From a bacterium (GTDB lineage: Archaea > Nanoarchaeota > Nanoarchaeia > Woesearchaeales > UBA10216), in NCBI GenBank assembly GCA_024206195.1, contig JAAGZO010000482.1, positions 1-6,158 of the forward strand: a DNA stretch of 6,158 bases, in the 5' to 3' direction. Below, one piece after another: positions 1 through 6,158 of this stretch; position 1 is the stretch's first letter, and the number at the start of each line of letters is the position of its first letter. Under the pieces are notes generated by a model. The model made no database searches. It worked only from the letters and a program-made list of their open reading frames with translations, and was not told the DNA's origin. The translations under genes and the position numbers were made by a program.

Positions 1-574
1 ACGTTCCAACTTCATACACTCATGGCTGGACTGTAGGATTCTGGCTATTCGTTGAAGATCAAGCTGAAATAGGAACGAATCTTCTAAATGTTGTCCTAGT
101 TGACAATATGGTAATATCAATAGGTCTAGACACAAAAATTGCCAACATCTGTCATATCTACGTAGCGCAAAACCCCTCTGTTGCCACACAAACCTCCGTC
201 ACCAACTTAATAGCCTTAGGCACATCTTTAGGAACCAACACTATCACTACCACTGCCAAATTTGCAGGAGACATGAATAGTAAGTGGTTCTATGCAAGAT
301 GCGCATATTCATGGGATTATGGGAAAATGTACTCGAGTATATCTTATACTGATACTCCATCTCCTGTTGTAACAGAAAAGGCAATCACCTTCGAAACTAG
401 ATACAAAGACACAGCTTTAGGTAATCACTTTAGGAAGTTTTATTGGAGATCATCTGATAAAATGCAACTTAAAGTAACTGGAGGTTCTACCTTCGCAGGC
501 TCCAAATCCGCTTTCATTAAGAATCTTTACGTCTTTAAGGATATGTTGCCTTCAACTCTAGATATTCAATACTT
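1..574 (+). CDS. Exon 1 (5' partial): ConA/LamG-like module A
   Basis: Open from base 3 to the donor at 575; the exon continues upstream of the window. It encodes residues 1-190 plus two bases of codon 191. Landmarks are GFW at residues 12-14, Cys50 in NICHIY, KWFYARC at residues 94-100 and FIKNLYVF around residue 173. The ATG at 108 is internal and not a start, because the frame is open upstream and the FW strand of the module lies there. Module A matches module E (exon 6) best: both share one Cys in the middle, W-x-[YW]-x-R-C, an F-x-[KY]-[FY] patch and the final KNLxxF-like strand. It therefore looks like the last module of a preceding super-repeat copy. A two-Cys bridge (50-100) is plausible but inferred. 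Confidence 0.85.
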
Positions 575-3500
575 GTAAGAATATACTTACTAAATTTATA
601 ATTAAAATATAGTAACTTGCATTTATCATCTGGAGGTATAACCGTAGGCGCATTTGAACCCTTCATTTTCGCTCAACCATTTGAAGATTTGAACACTACA
701 AATGGCCAACTTACTTCTTTAACCTATACTACTTCCACCAGAAGCACTAGAACTGATACCGTAACTATGATTACAGCCTCAAGTCAAATTTGGAAACCTC
801 CTGCAAAGTTCTATAGACTACTCTTATACCAAGTAAACAAATATCCAGCTAATAAGGACCTCCAAACATTTACTTCAATCACGCCAATGCCAACAGATAC
901 CCAAATTGCTCTAGATTCATCAAAACCCTTAGTTTGCAATAGTAACAAATTTATGGATGTTTCTGCTTCCCCTTTATCATGTGGAACTGACTGTGCTTCA
1001 AATTATTCATCCTCCCCTGGAAACGAAACTACTAAAGGATTTTGCAACTTTAGTTGTGCAACTAGTTGGGCTAGTAGTAAGGTTACCTGCAAAAATACTA
1101 ATTCAGATATAACGAACCTAAAAGCTAATTTTGCATGTGAAACTGATCATATTAAGTCATTTTATAGATGTACTCCAAAAGCTCAAGACAATTTAACTGC
1201 CATTCACTTCTCTATGTACTATAACTCTCCTTCGATCTCGATTGGAAATTCGATTTTAGGAGATTTAACACAGTACTACCTCGACATTTGGTTTATGCAG
1301 GATACAAGATACATGGATTGGACTATGACAGGGGATCTTCATATCCTAAAGACAAATTGCATTGCGCTTTATAGGGCCAATAATTTAGCAGGTAGCAATG
1401 ATTTCAATTTTAAGGCGAACTCTTCAACCTCATCGGCTTTTGATTTGGACTCAAAGTATTACTGGAACAAAATTACCTTCCATGTTACGTTATCTTCAGG
1501 AACTTATACAGTTAAAATCTACAAGACACACTTTTCCGCAAATGTTTCCACTACCACTAGCAGCTCCTGTAACCTCTCAAATATTTGCTTTTGCCAGAAT
1601 GATAGCTCTTGTGCTTGTGGGACAAGTCTAAAGTGGGTTTCAGGTTACTATAAGAACCTGAAAATCTTTGATGCTACCAATCTACCTATTGATTCCTACA
1701 AGGATTATGATACTTAGTAAATTATTATAAATAAAACTTAGTCTTGGCTATGATGCATACTTTGCAAGACCTACGTACTTAAAGGCCTACTACCCCATGT
1801 CACTTACTTATATTGGCGCTACAAATGATAACATTATTAGAGATCCTGACGTTTCAGGAAATAATATCACTGTGACCATTCCTAATTTCACAAATACTGC
1901 TTACAACTTACAAGCTTATAACTACGGAACGTTGTTTGACGATGCCACTGCTACTAACTACGTCAAGGCTACAAGTGCTTCACTGGTCAACGGTTATGGT
2001 AAAATATATTTTAACTCTTAGCCACAAAGGGTACAACTGCCTGTTCTAGTAATTGCGCAAATTGTAATGAGGCTAGCTGCTTTAAGTGTTCTTCAGGTAA
2101 CTATGCATTATCAAATGGTGCATGTGCTTCTTTATCTGGCGCTGTAAAGTTTTATTACTTGAGTCCTGTCACTAAATCTCCTGCAGTGGATCTACATTTC
2201 GCAGCTATATCTGGTGTTTCCTCAGGAAATGTGATGAAGGCTTCTTTCTCCTTTTGGGTTAGAATTTTAGGGTTTACTGCTGCTGAGCCAGCTGATGTTT
2301 TTATTTTTGGTACTAACCTTAAAATAGTCTTCCAAAGCAATAAAATTAAGCTGAAGAAGAGCAGTACTACTTTAGCAACTTCACAAAACATTTCGGCTTT
2401 GATGGGGAAGTATATCTACATCGCTCTTGCATATGTTGAAGATACTGGTGCCACTAACTTCCCTGCAATGCTATCATTTAGTGTGAACCACGTTATAGCC
2501 TCAGTAAGTGGGACAATAACAGGGATTAATGTGAATGAGACAAAAATACCTAAATCCGTCATCGGAATCTATGCTAAACTCTGGGTCTACAACAACTATA
2601 TCAATGGGATTCATGGATTTGTCGTTAACTCTGGTAATTCAGGTTTATCACCTACTCCTACGATTAAGAAGCTGATAGATGGATCAACATCGTTAACTGG
2701 ATGCGTTACCGATGGCGATCTCAACTCTCAAACAGGAACTGGTATCGGTGTTTCTTGTGGTGCAGCTGATGATAAGCAATTTGATACCTCTAGTTGGTGT
2801 GATTCAAAAAAGAGGTACACAGTAAGTGGAAATACAGGAACTTGCACAGGTAAGTAAAACTCCTAACGATTTTAGAAGTTGCTGCTTGCACTGAGGGAGT
2901 CTTCGCAACTTCCCCATCCGCAGCCTGCAGTTGTCAGTTTGACAGTAATACTATGTGGATCAAACAAGAATCAAGTACTTTTGTTTGTGCAAGTAATATA
3001 TTTTCTAACCTTTTAGCTCAAACTGAGTTAGACTTTGCCAAACTTACTGTTACTGCTCAAACAGCAGCTAAAACTGGAACTTCTGGGTACACAATCGAGT
3101 TTTGGGTCTTCGCGAATCAATATAATTCGAATGGATTTAACTCCGGTTATGATTTGAAATGGGAGAAACAGAACAGGATTAAGCTATACAGCTCAAATAC
3201 CACATTTAAGGCCAAATGTTACCCAGCTTGGGATACTAGTATATCAGCTACAGCAAATCTGAATAACGAAATTACTATCACCCCTAACACAAAATGGGAG
3301 TATATTCGTTGTTCAACCGATATTACCAATAAAAAGTACTTCTTTTATAGCGATGATTCAACTGGAAAATCTCCAACTGATTTTACTTTAGCTACTTATC
3401 CTACAATAGCATCCACTACAACCTTCTCAATGAGTAACAATGCAAATAATTGGGGAATAATTTTCTTCAAGCAAATTCATTTATGGGATTGTTACGATTG

Positions 3501-6158
3501 CATTGCATTAAATATCTACAGATTGTAAGTTTAACACCTAAAATAACCTCAAAATCCACGTTTTCTATTTATTTAGCTTAACTCTTCAACTTATTCATTA
3601 ATTTTATTTAGGGATCTCTCTAGCACCACAGCTGCTCAGTACCCCAACTTGATCCACTTGTGGAATCGTGCATATGGAGGATCTTCCCCTATTAGTGATG
3701 GTACTGCAAGCGCCAAAAATTTAGCCTATTCTGCTAACAGTAGTTGGTTAGGCTACAATACTGCAAATAATATATTCCAAAATTATGCCGCACTCTCCCT
3801 CTGCGCTGAGACATCTAAAAAATGCTTCACTGTTCCTAAATTAAATGAATATAGTGACTATACTTATTCAATGAAAAGTATCAACTCAGGTAGAATGACT
3901 TTAGAATTCTGGAGTAGACAGTCAAGCATTATTAATGATTCTTTCGGAGTTTTAGTCTTCTTAGATAAGCATATTGGTGTTGCTCTAGTTGCTAATCAAA
4001 CTACTAATACTTCTCTAGATGCTATTTGCTTCCCTCAAGATTACAAAGCAAATTTAGACGCTTCTAGTGGAGGAAAGATAGTATCTGGTAAAAAAACAGT
4101 CTATACCATCAAATCAGATTTGGACAGTGGTAATACTGACACTGAAACTACAACTTCTGCTGCTAATACTTGGGTATGGACAAGATGCGCTGTGAACATA
4201 ATGGAAAAGAAGTTTTATATATCAGCTAATTCAGAAAAAATCTTAACAACTGAAACAATTTATGGAACTATCAAAAGTAGCTATCCCTTCAGATATTTTA
4301 CAGACAGCAACTCCAACTTTATGATCAAAGGACCGAGTCAAGATGCAGCAAGAGTAGTGTATATTGGACAAGTTCTACTCTTCAGTGAGTATCTACCTAC
4401 TACTTTTAAATTCAAAAACCTGTAATTTATTAATTAAACCTTAGGAATGTGTTATTTACACCTAAAAACTTTTCGTATCTCTACTTTTCAGCTAACTTTC
4501 TAGAATACAAAAGGCAGTTCGGAAAACTGCCTGTAAGTGACACGAGTGGTACTAAAATCGATGCTACAGGTTTAACAGCAACAGGAACTCCTACATACGA
4601 CTTAACTCTCACTACTTACACTGTGTGCCAAGTTTCTAAATATGAAAAATACACCTCCGGAGGTGATACTTGTACCGCGATGTCAGATTCAGTCTGCAAA
4701 ACCGCACTTACTACTCTAAAAGCAACAAGTTGTATAACTGATAACACTGCTTTAACTTGCTCTGATACTCACTACATGAAAAATGATTTTTCTGCTTGTG
4801 ACACTACCTGCCCTTCAGGAACGTCAAGAGCTCCATGGTCTAGCATAAGTAATGCTGTTTGCAATTTGAGTTGCACATCGAATACTAGCTGTAACGGACA
4901 AGTACTAACAGCAACTCAGCTTCCTGATATAAAGGGTAATATCACTTGTACGAATAGTACTGCTCGGTATGGATACAACTGTTTTACTGACACTGCCGCC
5001 CAAAACACTTATCTTTACTTTAACAGATGCTATGGTTTCCATAACATGATTAAGGAATTCCCCAAATCAAATTACAGCAGCATTTCTAAAGGCTATATTA
5101 TTGAATTTTGGTTCTGGCCAGACCCTGTAAACCAATTCTGTGCCAATCCCGTAAATGGCAAAAAGTACATATTTTTGGCTGTTCCACATGCGTTCTATAT
5201 TGATGCAACTACAACTACTACTCTAGTTTATGAGTACTTAGGTAATTATACTATAGCAGGCACTACCTCAATTACAAACATAAACCAAGGAGAGTGGAAC
5301 TATATTGCTATGGAGGTAAATATCAGCTTCAACGGTACATCTCAGTATTTAAAGGTCTATCACAACTATAAGTTAGCTGAACCTGCAGTTAAAGTTCTCG
5401 ATATACCCACTTCAGAAGACTTATCCCTCAGAGCAATAGCCTTTTGCAATAGCTCAAACTGTACTACATATTCACCTACTATTAATGTGAACTGGGGAGC
5501 AGCTTATTACAAGAATATAAGGTTATGGGACAATAAACTTAACCTTAATGTCATCCAGGAGTTTAGCAATGGTTACTTCACTGATACACTGAAAAACTTA
5601 ATTTACTCTCTTCCAATGTCTATCAAATATGCTGATAATAGAGTCTTGAAAAACCTCGCGACTTCTAGTGATGATTTTAGCTTTAATTCAGCTGGAAGCC
5701 TAGACAATATTGATTATGGTATGATAATAAACTACAATGGAGATTTTGACTATGGGCTTACTAACCCTAACAAGTCATTAGCTAGCTTATCATCGACTGG
5801 AGCTATAACCACACTTGACTGTAATGCAGCTTGTAATAAGTGCTGGGATAACTCTATTAACTATTGTTATAAGTGTAATACTGGGTACAAGCCTGTTGAT
5901 AGAGCCTGTGTGATAACTAATGGATTTTTCCTAAAAACCCCTCCAACCACTATTAACACTGCTTATATTGAAATGGATGTAGGCAATAAGATGGAAAGTC
6001 AAAGACTTACTTTTACAATCTGGGTAAAATTGTATGGAATAAGTTCGCATATCAGCAGTACTTGCCCCACAATGTTTAGGCTTACAACTAACGAAGCAAA
6101 GAAAATCTGTGTCAATTCCTCTGACTTATCCTTGCAGGTTTACGATGGCACTAATGTA
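1..6158 (+). CDS. Giant multi-domain LamG/ConA-like, cysteine-rich surface-type protein (internal fragment, 7 exons, 6 introns)
   Basis: Joined coding sequence is 3..574, 613..1716, 1742..1998, 2022..2849, 2876..3524, 3612..4421, 4445..6158, giving 1978 codons with no internal stop; bases 1-2 end a preceding codon. Neither the start nor the end of the gene is in the window. Seen: seven repeats of a beta-sandwich pattern with Trp markers at residues 14, 417, 723, 997, 1237, 1629 and 1933, two 8-Cys segments, two furin-like Cys segments and many N-x-S/T sequons. Known: the order FxFW, then W-x-x-[IA], then KN[IL]xx[FW] is typical of Laminin_G_3/ConA-like lectin-glucanase folds, which are often extracellular ligand-binding modules. 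Inferred: a secreted or surface-anchored glycoprotein. No signal peptide, transmembrane helix or catalytic motif is visible, so location and ligand are unproven. Confidence is high for the gene model and moderate for the fold. Confidence 0.9.
575..612 (+). other. Intron 1, 38 nt, phase 2
   Basis: GTAAG donor, ATAG acceptor, very AT-rich, with a TACTTACTAA stretch that could hold the branch point. Removing it joins tt to t (Phe191) and restores the downstream frame as QYFNLHL. If retained, the first codon after ttg is TAA, so translation would stop at once. It sits 18 residues after the K of the KNLYVF strand, the same place as introns 5 and 6. Confidence 0.88.
613..1716 (+). CDS. Exon 2: 8-Cys domain plus ConA/LamG-like module B
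   Basis: 1104 nt, a whole number of codons, flanked by phase-2 introns on both sides (symmetric exon). It encodes residues 191-559. The first about 100 residues are Thr/Ser-rich without cysteine. An 8-Cys segment follows at residues 299-377, then a LamG-like core with DIWF at 415-418, YYWNKITF in the middle strand and GYYKNLKIF with K538. A compact Cys cluster (five Cys, around SCNLSNICFC) lies just before the last strand. Unlike modules A, D and E, the middle strand lacks the R-C pair. The first half of exon 7 repeats the same order, so this is the B module of the super-repeat. The TTG at 617 is not a start; the frame continues from exon 1. Confidence 0.87.
935..1171 (+). repeat. 8-Cys domain, copy 1 (module B)
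   Basis: Residues 299-377 carry cysteines at 299, 314, 318, 335, 339, 350, 366 and 377, giving steps of 15, 4, 17, 4, 11, 16 and 11. Fixed points are [FY]M after the first Cys and CNFSC around the fourth and fifth. The spacing is repeated at 4758..4982. I do not recognise it as a named domain; four disulphides are likely. It precedes the LamG core of its module. Confidence 0.75.
1717..1741 (+). other. Intron 2, 25 nt, phase 2
   Basis: GTAAA donor and CTTAG acceptor. Splicing joins ta to t (Tyr559) and continues as YLGYDAYF in the new frame. Retention creates TAG at 1715-1717 across the junction. It falls 21 residues after the K of KNLKIF, three residues later than in the sister modules, which fits a small insertion in this module. 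Confidence 0.88.
1742..1998 (+). CDS. Exon 3: linker with PMS strand, start of module C
   Basis: 257 nt, phase 2 in and phase 1 out; encodes residues 559-645 in part. It begins with an aromatic strand ending YYPMSLTY (Pro577), followed by a D-x-x-x-G-N-N turn and an N-rich, cysteine-free stretch. The aromatic strand plus D/G/N turn resembles the first strand of LamG_3-type domains (inference). The same sequence type recurs in exon 7 as YSLPMSIKY (Pro1797), 1220 residues later. The ATG at 1797 is internal, since the frame is open from 1743 and homology with exon 7 extends upstream of it. Confidence 0.85.
1999..2021 (+). other. Intron 3, 23 nt, phase 1
   Basis: GTAAA donor, CTTAG acceptor. Excision joins g to cc (Ala645) and links LVNGY to ATKGTTAC, opening the frame that carries the furin-like cysteines. 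Retained, it reads seven codons and stops at TAG 2019-2021, which is the intron's own acceptor. It lies seven residues before the first Cys of the Cys-rich segment. Confidence 0.87.
2022..2849 (+). CDS. Exon 4: furin/EGFR-like Cys-rich segment plus ConA/LamG-like module C core
   Basis: 828 nt, flanked by phase-1 introns on both sides (symmetric). It encodes residues 645-920 plus one base of codon 921. It starts with a furin-like segment (Cys652-679), then a LamG core: SFWVR with Trp723, GKYIYIALAY in the middle strand, and IYAKLWVY with K830 as the last strand. The core has no cysteine. The end of the exon is Gly/Ser/Thr-rich with further cysteines around 850-920, leading to the Cys-rich start of exon 5. 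The counterpart in exon 7 is C', starting at Cys1866. The TTG at 2159 is not a start, since the furin-like repeat lies in frame upstream of it. Confidence 0.87.
2042..2125 (+). repeat. Furin/EGFR-like Cys-rich repeat, copy 1 (module C)
   Basis: Residues 652-679 show C-x3-C-x2-C-x4-C-x2-C-x11-C, with SCFKCSSGNY in the centre. This is the usual look of furin-like or growth-factor-receptor Cys-rich repeats, which are abundant in ciliate surface proteins. The same pattern recurs at 5820..5909. Confidence 0.8.
2850..2875 (+). other. Intron 4, 26 nt, phase 1
   Basis: GTAAG donor, TTTTAG acceptor, with a CCTAAC branch-point-like motif about 10 nt before the end. Excision joins g to aa (Glu921) and gives GTCTE-VAACTEG. 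Retention stops at TAA 2855-2857 after two codons. Like intron 3 it is phase 1 and lies four residues upstream of a cysteine. Confidence 0.88.
2876..3524 (+). CDS. Exon 5: short Cys-rich lead and ConA/LamG-like module D
   Basis: 649 nt, phase 1 in and phase 2 out; encodes residues 921-1136 and two bases of 1137. It opens with cysteines 925, 938 and 940 (CSC), then one further Cys. The LamG core follows: IEFWVF with Trp997, AKCYPAW with Cys1035, KWEYIRC with Cys1066 and FFKQIHLW with K1119. The two core cysteines sit where modules A and E also have them, so they probably form a disulphide (inference). A CYDC pair lies between the last strand and the splice site, unique to this module. The ATG at 2953 is internal: the frame is open from the intron acceptor. 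Confidence 0.86.
3525..3611 (+). other. Intron 5, 87 nt, phase 2
   Basis: GTAAG donor and TTTATTTAG acceptor. Splicing joins tt to g (Leu1137) and continues as LDLSSTTAAQ. It is two to four times longer than the other introns. A second TTTATTTAG ends at 3576, but using it gives a shifted frame that stops at TAA after seven full codons, so 3611 is preferred. Retention gives an immediate TAA although the length is a multiple of three. A pyrimidine-rich stretch lies at about 3558-3576. It is 18 residues after K1119, the same site as introns 1 and 6. Confidence 0.85.
3612..4421 (+). CDS. Exon 6: ConA/LamG-like module E
   Basis: 810 nt, a whole number of codons between two phase-2 introns (symmetric exon); encodes residues 1137-1406 plus two bases. 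It begins with NLIHLW, an aromatic strand like the PMS strand of module C. Two cysteines (LCAETSKKC) precede the core. Core landmarks are LEFWSR with Trp1237, AICFPQD with Cys1276, WVWTRC with Cys1329 and YIGQVLLF at 1389. It is the closest match to module A in exon 1, including an F-x-x-M-x-[KI]-x-G-like patch before the last strand. The TTG at 3649 is internal, because the frame and the linker homology extend upstream to the acceptor. Confidence 0.87.
4422..4444 (+). other. Intron 6, 23 nt, phase 2
   Basis: GTAAT donor, CTTAG acceptor, with TTAATTAAAC in the middle. Excision joins ct to g (Leu1407) and opens the long final frame as LNVLFTPK. Retention stops at TAA immediately. It is 18 residues after the last-strand landmark (1389) and corresponds to intron 1, exactly 3847 bases away. 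Confidence 0.88.
4445..6158 (+). CDS. Exon 7 (3' partial): modules B' and C'
   Basis: Open through to the window edge, 571 full codons after the split codon; encodes residues 1407-1978. Order: Thr-rich lead with four cysteines, 8-Cys segment (1512-1586), LamG core B' with EFWFWP (Trp1629), EWNYIAMEV and YYKNIRLW (K1763), PMS linker (Pro1797), furin-like segment (1866-1895), then the start of core C' with TIWVK (Trp1933), cut off by the window. This is the same order as exons 2+3+4, but without the two introns found there. At least ten N-x-S/T sequons lie in the B' part. Translated upstream of base 4445 the frame meets intron 6, so no new gene starts here. Confidence 0.88.
4758..4982 (+). repeat. 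8-Cys domain, copy 2 (module B')
   Basis: Cysteines at residues 1512, 1525, 1529, 1546, 1550, 1556, 1575 and 1586 give steps of 13, 4, 17, 4, 6, 19 and 11. The 4-17-4 core and the last step of 11 are identical to copy 1, as are the YM and CNLSC positions. Little else is conserved, so the duplication is old. Confidence 0.75.
5820..5909 (+). repeat. Furin/EGFR-like Cys-rich repeat, copy 2 (module C')
   Basis: Residues 1866-1895 show C-x3-C-x2-C-x7-C-x2-C-x10-C, with YCYKCNTGYK in the centre, the common furin-like core. It lies 1214 residues after copy 1 and again directly before a LamG core. Confidence 0.82.

Larger units (their letters stand above)
613..4444 (+). repeat. One complete B-C-D-E super-repeat unit (about 3.8 kb, 1216 codons)
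   Basis: The unit runs from just after intron 1 to the end of intron 6; its coding part is 3648 nt, exactly 1216 codons. Equivalent landmarks in neighbouring copies are offset by 1216 (A/E last strand), 1213 (8-Cys), 1225 (B/B' last strand), 1220 (PMS), 1214 (furin-like) and 1210 (C/C' FW strand) residues. The copies before (1..574) and after (4445..6158) are partial. Similarity is at the protein-pattern level; I see no long nucleotide identity. Confidence 0.75.

Noticed and set aside
1398..1631. 77-codon + strand frame inside exon 2
   Set aside because: It overlaps the LamG core of module B in another frame and shows no domain pattern; a shadow frame.
2155..2391. 78-codon minus-strand frame
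   Set aside because: Antisense to the furin/LamG module C, with no recognisable motif and no neighbours on that strand; a shadow frame.
3525..3576. A shorter 52-nt form of intron 5
   Set aside because: The downstream frame would end at TAA after seven full codons and would not join module E; kept only as a possible unproductive splice site.
108..4425. Six separate short genes starting at 108, 617, 1797, 2159, 2953 and 3649
   Set aside because: Each frame is open well upstream of the supposed start, some starts are TTG, and each apparent stop lies within or at the edge of a GTAA...TAG intron whose removal joins the frames and conserved domain patterns.
5203..5225. Short ACT/ACA-type triplet run in exon 7
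   Set aside because: Only about six Thr codons in an already Thr-rich protein; too short and imperfect to call a microsatellite.
1..6158. Decayed pseudogene with multiple stops and frameshifts
   Set aside because: All interruptions coincide with consistent GTAA...TAG elements, and removing them yields 1978 clean codons with conserved Cys spacing, which decay would not produce.
1..6158. Ciliate codes in which TAA/TAG mean Gln or TGA means Cys/Trp
   Set aside because: No such codon occurs in frame in the spliced sequence, and reading through the TAA/TAG at the boundaries would add intron-coded residues and mostly shift the frame.

Overview
The window is a slice from the middle of one very large eukaryotic protein-coding gene on the + strand. 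It enters already in frame (codon phase starts at base 3) and leaves in frame at base 6158, with no start or stop codon in view. The short open frames seen here are not separate genes. They are exons separated by six very short, AT-rich introns (38, 25, 23, 26, 87 and 23 nt), all GTAA...TAG. The joined coding sequence is 3..574, 613..1716, 1742..1998, 2022..2849, 2876..3524, 3612..4421, 4445..6158. That is 5934 nt, exactly 1978 codons, with no internal stop.

Organism: tiny GTA...TAG introns and long, Cys/Ser/Thr/Asn-rich surface-type proteins are typical of ciliate macronuclear genes, so a ciliate or another protist with miniature introns is the best guess. Gln is written only CAA/CAG, Trp only TGG and Cys only TGT/TGC, and no in-frame TAA, TAG or TGA occurs in 1978 codons. 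This argues for the standard code. It argues against Paramecium/Tetrahymena-type (TAA/TAG=Gln), Euplotes-type (TGA=Cys) or Blepharisma-type (TGA=Trp) decoding. The introns are also longer than the 15-16 nt ones of Stentor. I cannot name the species.

Layout of the protein (residues counted from base 3): a chain of laminin-G/concanavalin-A-like (LamG_3-type) beta-sandwich modules. Each is recognised by three landmarks: an early strand ending F/I-W, a mid strand W-x-x-[IA] or W-x-[YW]-x-R-C, and a late strand [YF]-K-N-[IL]-x-x-[FW]. I name them A (exon 1), B (exon 2, preceded by an 8-Cys domain), C (exons 3-4, preceded by a furin/EGFR-like Cys-rich segment), D (exon 5), E (exon 6), B' and C' (exon 7; C' cut off by the window edge). 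A resembles E, B resembles B', and C resembles C'. The real unit is therefore a four-module super-repeat B-C-D-E of about 1216 residues (about 3.8 kb), of which one complete and two partial copies are visible.

There are no RNA genes, mobile elements, CRISPR arrays or promoters, and no second gene on either strand. The product is most likely a giant, N-glycosylated extracellular or cell-surface protein with carbohydrate- or protein-binding modules. Function beyond that cannot be read from the sequence.
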